Below are positions 8,157-15,794 of a stretch of 60,363 nucleotides of DNA, in pieces. The notes beneath the pieces were generated by a model. That model was not told the DNA's origin and searched no databases. It saw only the letters and a program-made list of their open reading frames with translations. The DNA comes from an uncultured Gammaproteobacteria bacterium (lineage in GTDB: Bacteria; Pseudomonadota; Gammaproteobacteria; PS1; Pseudothioglobaceae), in NCBI GenBank assembly GCA_902512305.1, contig CABXIU010000003.1:1-60363 (forward strand). Direction: 5' to 3'. Within the stretch, counting starts at the first letter, position 1, and every line of letters starts with the position of its first letter. The position numbers were made by a program, and so were the translations under genes.

Positions 8157-9737
8157 GTGGCCAAAATTAAAAACATACTTTTCATCATGGCAGATCAATT
8201 GAGATGGGATTATTTGTCATGCTATGGTCATCCAAATCTTAAAACTCCAAATATTGATAGGCTGGCAAGTAAAGGTGTTCTTTTTGAATCTTCCTTTGTG
8301 CAATCTCCGGTATGCGGTCCGTCTCGAGCAAGCACCTATACTGGCAGAACTGTTTTTAGTCATGGTTCTACTTCAAATCAAGTCCCATTGCCAATTGGCG
8401 AGCTCACTATTGGTGACTACTTAAGGGGGCATGGAATGAGAGTAGGGGTGGTTGGTAAAACCCACATGAAGCCAGACATTGATGGAATGGAGCGACTTGG
8501 TATTACCAAAGAAACAGAAATAGGCCTCATTATAAGTGAGTTAGGTTTTGAACCTTATGAGCGAGATGACGGTCTTCACCCAGACAATCAAGCACAACAT
8601 AATAAGACGCTTTCATATAATCAGTGGCTGAACAAGCTTGGCTATGAAGGAGAGAATCCTTGGGACTTGTGGGCTAATTCTGCTGAAGGAGAGAATGGGG
8701 AAATATTGAGTGGATGGAAACTAAGAAACTCGAACAAACCATCAAGGGTTGCTGAAGAGCACTCGGAAACTGCCTACATGACCAATAAGGCGATTGAATA
8801 TATTGAAGATTCTGGAGACGGGCCATGGTTTCTTCATTTATCATATATTAAGCCACATTGGCCATATATAGCGCCAGCGCCATATCACAATATGTATTCA
8901 GAAAGTCAATTCTTACCTCTGCATAGAAATGACTCTGAAAAAAAAGATGCTCACCCTATTTATGAGGCATTTATGAATGCCGAGGTTTCTAAAACTTTTT
9001 CTAGAAAGGAGGTTCGAGAAACCGTAATTACTGGATACATGGGGCTAATTAAACAAATTGATGATAATTTAGGAAGGCTCTTTAAGTTTCTCGAAAAAAA
9101 TGGACAAATGGATGACACAATGATTGTGTTTACATCTGACCATGGTGATTATCTTGGTGACCACTGGCTTGGTGAAAAAGAATTTTTTCATGAAGAGTGC
9201 GTTAAAGTTCCTTTGATCATCTATGACCCCAGTGAAACTGCAGATATATCAAGAGGCAGCAGAAATAAAAAATTAGTTGAAGCAATCGACCTACTGCCAA
9301 CCTTTTTAGATGCTACTGAAAATACTTCTAGTCAGCATCGTCTAGAGGGACAATCATTACTGCCAATACTAAGAGGGGATGACGAAAAAGAATGGCGGGA
9401 CGCCGTCTTTAGTGAAATAGATTATGCCTTTTATCATCAAAGAAAATTTCTTAACCTTGGGGCAACTGATGCAAGAGCCTATATGATCAGAACTAACGAT
9501 TGGAAGTATATATATTTCAAAGGATTTCCCCCACAGCTTTTTGACCTAATAAATGATCCGGATGAGTTTCATGACCTGGGACAAAAAGCTAAATATTCAG
9601 AAGTAAGAAGCGAATTAAAAGACTTGCTTCTGCAAAGACTTATCAACAGAAAGAATTTGGTAACAGTTACAGAGGAACATGTTCTTAAAGACAGAGATGA
9701 TACGAGCGATGATGGCATCAGGATTGGAGTGTGGTAA
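8157..9737 (+). CDS. Type I sulfatase (formylglycine-dependent)
   Basis: A 526-aa alkaline-phosphatase-superfamily sulfatase. Asp13-Gln14 in MADQLRWD are metal ligands and C-G-P-S-R at 53-57 is the exact C-x-P-S-R maturation motif, so Cys53 should become formylglycine. The C-terminal metal site is in SDHGDYLGDHWLGEKEFFHE. It starts with GTG, supported by AAGGAG 5 nt upstream. There is no signal peptide, so it acts in the cytoplasm on an imported sulfate ester or related phosphonate ester, fitting its place directly after the TRAP permeases. No formylglycine-generating or anaerobic maturase gene is in the window. Confidence 0.9.
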   Translation: MAKIKNILFIMADQLRWDYLSCYGHPNLKTPNIDRLASKGVLFESSFVQSPVCGPSRASTYTGRTVFSHGSTSNQVPLPIGELTIGDYLRGHGMRVGVVGKTHMKPDIDGMERLGITKETEIGLIISELGFEPYERDDGLHPDNQAQHNKTLSYNQWLNKLGYEGENPWDLWANSAEGENGEILSGWKLRNSNKPSRVAEEHSETAYMTNKAIEYIEDSGDGPWFLHLSYIKPHWPYIAPAPYHNMYSESQFLPLHRNDSEKKDAHPIYEAFMNAEVSKTFSRKEVRETVITGYMGLIKQIDDNLGRLFKFLEKNGQMDDTMIVFTSDHGDYLGDHWLGEKEFFHEECVKVPLIIYDPSETADISRGSRNKKLVEAIDLLPTFLDATENTSSQHRLEGQSLLPILRGDDEKEWRDAVFSEIDYAFYHQRKFLNLGATDARAYMIRTNDWKYIYFKGFPPQLFDLINDPDEFHDLGQKAKYSEVRSELKDLLLQRLINRKNLVTVTEEHVLKDRDDTSDDGIRIGVW

Positions 9738-9838
9738 ACTTTCATAAGAGTGAAAGAATTCTGAATTTCGCTATTGGATTGACTCTAGTTTTTTGAAGTG
9801 GATGAAGAATGATAATTAATTTAATAAAGGAGTAAATA

Positions 9839-10411
9839 ATGTCAGATAAAACGGTAAACGGAATACTTTATATAATTGCTGGTCTCGGTTCAATCGCTGT
9901 TTATATTCTTCTGGGTGACACAGGCCTCCTAAGTAAGGGCCACACTGAAAAAATTGCAGCTTATGCATTGATTACTATCCCAATAGCTTTTATGGTGACA
10001 AGGAATGTTGAAAAAAATGCTTTTATAAAAGTTCAGACATACATTGACGCCGGGTTACTAATGATGGTTGTTGGTCTCAGTATGGGTCTTGTTTCGGATG
10101 CTATCAATAGTGCAGAACTAAGTGCTGAATCTAATTTAATTGGTGAGGCGATTGCCTGGACAGGCTGGTCTATTATGTATCTTGGAATATTTTTTACTGG
10201 ATTAGGATATTTATGTACCAACCTTTTCCCTACTTGGCTATCGGGCTTATTATCACTTGCCTCCTTTGTAATGTTTGCTTATCTTGCTATCTTGAGTCCT
10301 GAGCAGTTATCAAACAGTGGAGACAGCATTGTGGCACCTTTATGGATGCTGAATAGCTTAGTTTTGGTTATCTTAGGTATATTCACTATAAGAAGAAAAG
10401 AGCTGGATTAA
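9839..10411 (+). CDS. Six-helix membrane protein of unknown function
   Basis: A 190-aa very hydrophobic protein with about six transmembrane segments (roughly 7-25, 38-55, 68-88, 104-124, 130-150, 164-182), short loops and a basic C-terminal tail (RRKELD). I recognise no family. AAAGGAG precedes the ATG. Its stop directly abuts the GTG of the cupin gene (TAAGTG), a tight translational coupling that suggests the pair work together. It follows the sulfatase by 101 nt, and no terminator is visible in between, so it may belong to the same rightward unit. Confidence 0.7.
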   Translation: MSDKTVNGILYIIAGLGSIAVYILLGDTGLLSKGHTEKIAAYALITIPIAFMVTRNVEKNAFIKVQTYIDAGLLMMVVGLSMGLVSDAINSAELSAESNLIGEAIAWTGWSIMYLGIFFTGLGYLCTNLFPTWLSGLLSLASFVMFAYLAILSPEQLSNSGDSIVAPLWMLNSLVLVILGIFTIRRKELD

Positions 10412-10774
10412 GTGTCAGAAACAAAGATATTCCGTAAAAAAGACCTCGACCTTGACCCTGTGAACGGTATGAAAACTATCGGTTTAGTCAATGTTTCATT
10501 TTCCGATAAACTGGGAGCAGGGATTGGCGTTTTTGAAGATTGTTCTATACCTTGGCATATAACTTATGACGAGGTTATCAACATACTCGAGGGACAGTTC
10601 ACGTTACAAGTCGGTGACAAAATATACGAAGCTGGTCCTGGAGACGTACTATGGGTGCCACGTAATACAGATATTGTTTATATAGCTCAAGAGCGAGTGA
10701 CATTTTTCTACTCTGTACTTCCTGCTAGTAACGCGCCATCAACATCTAAACAGATTGATTACGCCTCAACTTAA
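10412..10774 (+). CDS. Small cupin protein (EutQ-like)
   Basis: A 120-aa single-domain cupin. The first cupin motif is degenerate (PWHITYDEVINILEGQFTL has one His and one Glu); the second is G-P-G-D-V-L-W-V-P. The pattern resembles EutQ/ethanolamine-utilisation cupins and other small-molecule-binding or epimerase cupins. Translation starts at GTG immediately after the stop of the membrane protein gene. A metal-dependent enzyme or ligand-binding role for the substrate of this cluster is possible; nothing in the sequence fixes it. A 23-bp dispersed repeat begins 4 nt after the stop. Confidence 0.75.
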   Translation: MSETKIFRKKDLDLDPVNGMKTIGLVNVSFSDKLGAGIGVFEDCSIPWHITYDEVINILEGQFTLQVGDKIYEAGPGDVLWVPRNTDIVYIAQERVTFFYSVLPASNAPSTSKQIDYAST

Positions 10775-10777
10775 ACT

Positions 10778-10800
10778 AAAGTCCAAATTTCGTTTGATGT
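10778..10800 (+). repeat. Dispersed 23-bp repeat, copy 1
   Basis: Identical over 23 nt to 11350-11372; both copies are followed by a GGGAGA-like tail. It lies between the convergent cupin and RidA genes. The core AAATTTCGTTTGATGT resembles one half of the long palindrome at 14444-14497 (AAATTTCTTTTGATGTTTCAGGGAG), so the three are taken as members of one degenerate family. Confidence 0.7.
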
Positions 10801-10827
10801 TTATGGGAGAGCTTATTACGTGACTTG

Positions 10828-11310
10828 TTACGTAGAAATTTCAACCTCAGCTTCAATTTCTACAGGTGCTCCAAAAGGAAGTTCAGCCATACCAACTGCA
10901 GAACGAGAATGATTGCCTATTTCTTTTCCAAAAACGTCAATTATCAAATCTGAAAAACCATTAATGACAGGAGGGGTTTTTACAAATCCTGGCTCAACAT
11001 TAACCATACCAAAAACCCTAAGCCAAGCAGTTATGTTATTAAGTGTGCCAAGTTCTTGCTTTAGACTGCTTAATATAGCTAAGCCAGTTTGACGTGCTGC
11101 TTCATAACCTTGTTCAACAGTAACCGCTCCTCCAACCTTGCCAGTAACTTCAGAAATTGAGCCGTCTGAGTTAAGAGCTACATGGCCAGATATAAATACT
11201 CTATTTCCACTTACCCGAACCCAAGAAAATTGCATTTCTAAATTTGGAGGAAGTTTAATCGGTTCAGGTAATATTAAATTAAGTTCTTGAATTTTTTCAT
11301 CTGGTGTCAT
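10828..11310 (-). CDS. RidA family (YjgF/YER057c) protein
   Basis: A 160-aa protein of the longer RidA/UK114 subfamily (canonical RidA is about 128 aa). Visible family features are ISGHVALNSDGSI, GYEAARQTGLAILSSLKQELG and the C-terminal RSAVGMAELPFGAPVEIEAEVEI, which contains the conserved Arg and the Pro-x-Gly-APVEIE segment. Canonical RidA hydrolyses reactive enamine/imine intermediates; the longer relatives often sit in catabolic clusters and act on ring-cleavage products or carbamates. It is monocistronic here, convergent with the cupin gene. Whether it serves the neighbouring aromatic pathway is inference from position. Confidence 0.85.
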   Translation of the reverse strand: MTPDEKIQELNLILPEPIKLPPNLEMQFSWVRVSGNRVFISGHVALNSDGSISEVTGKVGGAVTVEQGYEAARQTGLAILSSLKQELGTLNNITAWLRVFGMVNVEPGFVKTPPVINGFSDLIIDVFGKEIGNHSRSAVGMAELPFGAPVEIEAEVEIST

Positions 11311-11349
11311 GAATCACTCGCTATAAGTTAGTTAAAGCTAGTATACATA

Positions 11350-11372
11350 AAAGTCCAAATTTCGTTTGATGT
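11350..11372 (+). repeat. Dispersed 23-bp repeat, copy 2
   Basis: An exact copy of 10778-10800, lying between the RidA start and the stop of the propeller gene (both leftward). It is followed by GTGAGGGAGA, against TTATGGGAGA at copy 1, so similarity extends about 10 nt past the exact match. Confidence 0.7.
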
Positions 11373-11386
11373 GTGAGGGAGATTAA

Positions 11387-12886
11387 TTACTGACCAAGTT
11401 CTGTTTCCAGTTCGGCTTCAAACGCCGCGATTTCATCTAACACTGCTTGCTCTTCTGCCTTTTGCTCTTTAGTGACAGGTGCGGGAGCCTTGTAGTCAAT
11501 TGTTACATACTTTTTAGCATCGTTAGGGAGTAATAACTCAAAAGCAAAATCACCTTGATTTAGCAAAACCATACCATCAGTCTTACGTGACATAGAACTC
11601 GATAAATATAAATCGATATCTTCATCTTTATCTAAGTCTCTAAATCGAATGTCTTCAATAAAATCATTCCATTCATTTCCTTCGTGGGTAGGTATGTAGT
11701 CATCTGGTGCTTCAACCAGAGGGAATATGCCGTGATCTTTAAACTTTTTATGACCTAAGTTTTCTATGAATTGTATTGCTGTACCTACATATAAAACACC
11801 TGCTCTGCTGTAGACAATATCTAGGTCGCCATCATTGTCCAAATCAGCCGCTGAAACTTCGGGCACAGTGCCCCATTTCTTTTTATGTTGAGGTAAGCGG
11901 GTATTGTTATGTTTGTTAAAATTACCTCTGCCATCATTCCAAACAATACCAGTGAAGTCTATACTCTGTTCATGTTCATGTGCCCCCAGCAATACATCTA
12001 AATATCCATCACCATCGATATCAGCAAGCTCTAGGGCAAAAGAAAAAATACCGCCGCACTTGCGTTTATTTAGAAAGCCAATTCCATCATTTATTAAACA
12101 CCATAATGCTGTTCCAGTTTTCCAATTGGTTTCGGTGATAACAATATCCATATCGCCATCATTGTCGATATCGCCCGTTGCACCGCCATGGTCAAATACT
12201 ACAAAATTAGAGTGGCTTAGGTGTGTTTTTGATGATTCTAACCAAGTGCCATCGAGCTGGCTTAAATAATAGCTATCCCTAAAACCGTTGTGAGTTCCAA
12301 CTGCAGTGTCAGCGATATAAAAATCAAGAATGCCATCATTATTATAATCAGCAAAAAGAAGCTGTCTTCCTAGTGACATTCCACTATCTTCACGATTATC
12401 AATGAGTAGTTCAGGTGCGTAAGTAAGTTTGCCTTTTGCATCACCCAAGTAAAGTGATGGTAATGGTTTATTTCCTTTACAAGCTCCACCACCGCAAGCT
12501 CCTCCAGTGTCCTCTCCAATCGAATCAACATTATTTGGGTTCATAGTGCCTATGTAAAGGACATCGCTATATCCATCCTTATTAAAATCAGCCATCTGCC
12601 ACATCCGTCCAAACCAGTATAATTTACTTGTTGGATATGGCTTTTGTGGTGGTTTGAAAAAGATAATATTAGGATCATTCTCAATATCAATTCCAGCTAC
12701 TGCTTTTATATTTGAATTGGCAGAAGATGAAGATGATTGTTCATTATTAGTATTGCCACAGTGATATAGGTAATAACTACCATCAGCAGAAACACTTTTA
12801 ATTGGCTCACTACCATCAGGACACGACCCCGTAAAACTTTGGGTTGAGAAGAATGACAATACTAAAAGTATAAGAAGTTTTTTCAT
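11387..12886 (-). CDS. Secreted VCBS/FG-GAP beta-propeller protein with CPDGS N-terminal module
   Basis: A 499-aa exported protein. Residues 1-20 are a signal peptide; residues 22-43 form a Cys-bounded module (CPDGSEPIKSVSADGSYYLY, then Cys43) also found in the zincin at 46445. After a Ser/Asn-rich linker come at least six calcium-loop repeats of FG-GAP/VCBS type: DFNKDGYSD, DYNNDGILD, DIDNDGDMD, DIDGDGYLD, DLDNDGDLD and DLDKDEDID, predicting an integrin-like seven-bladed propeller. The C-terminus is an acidic Ala/Glu-rich helix. A surface or periplasmic binding role is likely; no catalytic motif is seen. Transcribed alone from before 12886. Confidence 0.85.
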   Translation of the reverse strand: MKKLLILLVLSFFSTQSFTGSCPDGSEPIKSVSADGSYYLYHCGNTNNEQSSSSSANSNIKAVAGIDIENDPNIIFFKPPQKPYPTSKLYWFGRMWQMADFNKDGYSDVLYIGTMNPNNVDSIGEDTGGACGGGACKGNKPLPSLYLGDAKGKLTYAPELLIDNREDSGMSLGRQLLFADYNNDGILDFYIADTAVGTHNGFRDSYYLSQLDGTWLESSKTHLSHSNFVVFDHGGATGDIDNDGDMDIVITETNWKTGTALWCLINDGIGFLNKRKCGGIFSFALELADIDGDGYLDVLLGAHEHEQSIDFTGIVWNDGRGNFNKHNNTRLPQHKKKWGTVPEVSAADLDNDGDLDIVYSRAGVLYVGTAIQFIENLGHKKFKDHGIFPLVEAPDDYIPTHEGNEWNDFIEDIRFRDLDKDEDIDLYLSSSMSRKTDGMVLLNQGDFAFELLLPNDAKKYVTIDYKAPAPVTKEQKAEEQAVLDEIAAFEAELETELGQ

Positions 12887-12913
12887 GTTAGCATTAAATC
12901 TACATACTATTGT

Positions 12914-12943
12914 TTGACCTAAATTGGTAACTAGGTATATACT
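12914..12943 (+). promoter_or_regulatory. Sigma-70 promoter of the small gene at 12998
   Basis: TTGACC (12914-12919) and TATACT (12938-12943) are separated by 18 nt, a near-consensus promoter. Transcription would start near 12950, giving a leader of about 48 nt with TTAGGAG before the ATG at 12998. It fires rightward, divergently from the propeller gene. Confidence 0.6.
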
Positions 12944-12997
12944 AAGTTTACACAGTTATAAAAAAAAACTATTCTTAAACAACTTAGGAGAAAAATA

Positions 12998-13258
12998 ATG
13001 AACACAATGGTAATGATTGAAATAAGTAATGGAACGTTTGATGAATGGAAGAAAGGTTTTGATGACTTGGCTGATCAAAGAGCGCAATTCTCAAGAGATG
13101 CTAAGGTTGGTAAAGTAGATGATCATACCGCTATTGTTGTCGTAGACGTGTTTGATCCGGCAGGTATGATGGCTATGTTTAACTCGGACGCAGCTAAAAA
13201 AATGGCCGAAGAGATGGGCGTAGTAAGGACGCCATTTAAACTACAAGCAATGGGTTAA
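12998..13258 (+). CDS. Small 86-aa protein, DUF3764/ABM-like alpha-beta fold (tentative)
   Basis: An 86-aa soluble protein with no signal or membrane segment. The order beta (TMVMIEIS), helix (FDEWKKGFDDL), beta (DHTAIVVVDVF), helix (AGMMAMFNSDAAKKMAEEMG), beta resembles ferredoxin-like dimeric alpha-beta barrels; the FDEWKKGFD segment recalls DUF3764 of marine bacteria. The function is unknown. It has its own strong promoter and a good ribosome site (TTAGGAG), suggesting high expression. Its 3' end and following 14 nt recur as a fragment at 206-244, so the gene marks the right border of the accessory segment. Confidence 0.7.
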   Translation: MNTMVMIEISNGTFDEWKKGFDDLADQRAQFSRDAKVGKVDDHTAIVVVDVFDPAGMMAMFNSDAAKKMAEEMGVVRTPFKLQAMG

Positions 13259-13274
13259 AGAGGGTACTAATTAC
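13234..13274 (+). repeat. Direct repeat copy 2 bounding the catabolic segment
   Basis: Covers the last codons and 3' flank of the 12998 gene; matches 206-244 with two substitutions and one 2-nt gap. Same orientation as copy 1, about 13 kb away. Confidence 0.6.
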
Positions 13275-13290
13275 CTAGTATTATCATTCA

Positions 13291-14391
13291 TTAATTATTC
13301 TCATATACCCTGTTATGTGTGTCATAGCAGCGAATGAATGTTGTACATCTCATTAAGTGTTTAAGTCGTTGAGCGCCTGCGTAGGTGCATGAACTTCTAA
13401 TGCCACCTAATATGTCTTGGATTGTATTTGAAACTGCACCACGATATGGAACTAATACTTCACGACCTTCTGAACTTCGATAATCTTTAAGTCCGCCAAA
13501 GTGTTTTACATTTGCCGCATCTGAACTCATACCATAAAACTGTATAAATGATTTTTCTTCGGTTACACCAACTTCTTTTGTAATATATTCTTTAGTAATA
13601 ATCTTGCCACCACCTTCGTCATGTCCTGCTAACATTCCACCTAGCATTACAAAGTCGGCTCCTCCAGCAAATGCTTTAACGACATCGCCTGGTGAGGCAC
13701 AACCACCGTCAGCAATAATATGTCCACCCAATCCGTGAGCCGCATCGGCACATTCAATGACTGCTGATAATTGCGGATATCCAACACCAGTTTGAATACG
13801 AGTTGTGCAAACGCTGCCTGGTCCGATACCAACTTTAACGATATCTGCACCATTTAGAATTAATTCTTCTGTCATTTCACCAGTGACCACATTGCCTGCA
13901 ATGATTACTACATTAGGATATTGTTTTCTAAACTTTCTAACGAAGTTACTAAATCGTTCACTGTATCCATTTGCTACATCAATACAAACATACTTTAGAT
14001 TACCTTTATCAACTTGTTTGTATACTTCTTTGAACTTTGTTGAATCATTGTCAGTAATACCAATACTCATTGCTACATGTTCTCGTCTGAAATCTTTCTT
14101 AGTATTAAAGTAATCAACTAGCTCGTCTACTGCTAACGTCTTAACAAGGCATGTAAACATTTGTTGTTTAGCAAGTATGTCTGCCATGTCAAATGTGCCA
14201 ACCCCATCCATATTAGATGCCATAATAGGCACACCTCGATAATGTCGATAATCATCTATTGTGTCACCTTTATAATTGCGAAATTTAAATCCTCGTTCTA
14301 AGTCAACTTCTTTGCGTGAACCTAGTGTGCTTCGTTTGGGTCTAATTAGAACATTGTTATAATCCAGCTTTATATCTTCTTCAATTCTCAT
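13291..14391 (-). CDS. guaC: GMP reductase
   Basis: A 366-aa IMPDH/GMPR-family TIM barrel, closer to GuaC than to GuaB: it begins [23 protein letters not shown] as E. coli GuaC does, lacks the CBS pair, and keeps GNVVTGEM, the catalytic-Cys loop [24 protein letters not shown] and [14 protein letters not shown]. It converts GMP to IMP with NADPH, returning guanine nucleotides to the purine pool. About 19 residues longer than the E. coli enzyme, mostly in insertions within the first 100 residues. It sits alone downstream of the MFS gene, with the 54-nt palindrome between them. Confidence 0.93.
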   Translation of the reverse strand: MRIEEDIKLDYNNVLIRPKRSTLGSRKEVDLERGFKFRNYKGDTIDDYRHYRGVPIMASNMDGVGTFDMADILAKQQMFTCLVKTLAVDELVDYFNTKKDFRREHVAMSIGITDNDSTKFKEVYKQVDKGNLKYVCIDVANGYSERFSNFVRKFRKQYPNVVIIAGNVVTGEMTEELILNGADIVKVGIGPGSVCTTRIQTGVGYPQLSAVIECADAAHGLGGHIIADGGCASPGDVVKAFAGGADFVMLGGMLAGHDEGGGKIITKEYITKEVGVTEEKSFIQFYGMSSDAANVKHFGGLKDYRSSEGREVLVPYRGAVSNTIQDILGGIRSSCTYAGAQRLKHLMRCTTFIRCYDTHNRVYENN

Positions 14392-14443
14392 TTCTCAATT
14401 CCTAATGATTTATTAAATTTTTGGATGCTCTGTTGCTAATGTT

Positions 14444-14497
14444 ATACCCTCCCTGAAACATCAAATGAAATTTCTTTTGATGTTTCAGGGAGGGTAT
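14444..14497. repeat. Long perfect palindrome (22-bp arms, 10-nt loop)
   Basis: Arms 14444-14465 and 14476-14497 are exact reverse complements; the loop TGAAATTTCT can add three more pairs. The outer arm is TACCCTCCCTGAAACATCAA on the left and its complement on the right. No T-run follows on either strand, so it is not a standard intrinsic terminator, though it lies 9 nt past the MFS stop. Its right half resembles the 23-bp repeats at 10778 and 11350. Confidence 0.8.
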
Positions 14498-14505
14498 GTA
14501 AAAAC

Positions 14506-15678
14506 TTAGGAAAACTTACCTAATAAAACTTCATTTCCAGCAGCAGGATTTGAAGGCATATTGAGCGCTAGTATTATTGAAACAAAGGCCATCATTGCGC
14601 CAGCATAGAAAACCATTGAAGGCGAATAGAGCCAGATAAATCCAAAGATAACCGGAATAAAGATTGCAGCAATGTGGTTGATGGAGAATGAAACGCCTGC
14701 ACTAGAAGCTATATCAGAAGGGTCGGCAATTTTTTGAAAATAAGTGTTGAGTGCAATAGCTATCGAGAAGAAGAGGTGGTCTAATATATATAAAGATACT
14801 GCAATAGTTCCACTCTCTACAAGTGCATAACCAACAAAAATAAAAGTAAGTCCGATGTACTCGAATAAGAGTGATCGACGCTCTCCAAATCTTTGAATGA
14901 GCCTTCCAATCTTGGGCGCAAATATGACATTAATAAAAGCATTGGCAATCAGCAATAAAGAGATTTGAGCGACACTAAATCCAAACTTTTCAACCATTAA
15001 GAATGCTGCAAAAACCATAAATATTTGTCTTCTAGCGCCGCTCATGAACTGCATCACGTAATAAAGCCAGTAACGCTTCCTGAGGATAATTTTTTTAGTT
15101 TGGTTGGCTTTTTGAGGAAGTAAAGAGAAGTATTGCCAACAAAAAATAGCGATAACAACTGCTAAACCTCCACCAACCATATAGACCAATAAAAAGTCAA
15201 TATTGAATTGCTCAAAGAGAAGCCAAACTAAGCTAAAAGCAAAAATTGATGCTGCAGAGCGAGTCGATATAATTCTTCCTAAAAATTCAGCGGTTTTATC
15301 TTTATCAATCCACTGTAGTGTCAAAGAGCTGGCAATGGTCTCGTAATAGTGAAATCCAACCGACATCAAAATTGTTGTCAGATAGAAGGCTGTGTTGGTT
15401 GGTATGACTCCTGTAATCATGACTCCGATACCGAGAAGGGCAAGTGAAATATAGGCTAATCTTTGCTCCCTAACAAAAGCCAAAACGAAAATTATAGTAA
15501 ACGCGAGGAACCCTGGGACCTCTCTTAAGCTTTGAAGGATTCCGATTTCTGCACCAGTAAAGTTGACCCTTTCGATGGCGAAGTTATTCAGTAAATTTAA
15601 CCAAACAGCCCAACTAATTCCCGAACCAACGGTCATTAACAGAATCAGTAATTCTGGGGATTTGCGAGACATTTTCAT
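14506..15678 (-). CDS. Major facilitator superfamily transporter
   Basis: A 390-aa inner-membrane protein with 12 predicted helices in two halves, separated by a basic cytoplasmic loop (PQKANQTKKIILRKRYWLY). The pseudo-repeat of the motif-A loop is visible as APKIGRLIQRFGERRSLL in the second half. No substrate can be assigned; the overall pattern is of a small-solute or drug-type MFS. Start ATG 15678 or 15672 (MKMSRK) are both possible, as no strong ribosome site is visible. It is transcribed leftward, divergently from thrS. Confidence 0.8.
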   Translation of the reverse strand: MKMSRKSPELLILLMTVGSGISWAVWLNLLNNFAIERVNFTGAEIGILQSLREVPGFLAFTIIFVLAFVREQRLAYISLALLGIGVMITGVIPTNTAFYLTTILMSVGFHYYETIASSLTLQWIDKDKTAEFLGRIISTRSAASIFAFSLVWLLFEQFNIDFLLVYMVGGGLAVVIAIFCWQYFSLLPQKANQTKKIILRKRYWLYYVMQFMSGARRQIFMVFAAFLMVEKFGFSVAQISLLLIANAFINVIFAPKIGRLIQRFGERRSLLFEYIGLTFIFVGYALVESGTIAVSLYILDHLFFSIAIALNTYFQKIADPSDIASSAGVSFSINHIAAIFIPVIFGFIWLYSPSMVFYAGAMMAFVSIILALNMPSNPAAGNEVLLGKFS

Positions 15679-15794
15679 AGGGAGTAACTATACCTATTAA
15701 ATATTAATCGGAAAGTATATTAAAGTCTGAATTTTGGCTAAGTAGGGAGTACTATCAAGGTAAAATTAATTTTTTTAAATTTAATCGCGTTTTT

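Noticed and set aside
9739-9758. Short CTTTCA/TGAAAG hairpin after the sulfatase
   Set aside because: Six weak pairs and no T-run; not enough to call a terminator.
11904-12269. Open frame antisense to the propeller gene
   Set aside because: No ribosome site or family pattern; the opposite frame has clear signal peptide and calcium repeats.
14444-14497. Intrinsic terminator of the MFS gene
   Set aside because: A strong stem but no T-run on the relevant strand, and a related sequence recurs elsewhere, so it is listed as a repeat instead.
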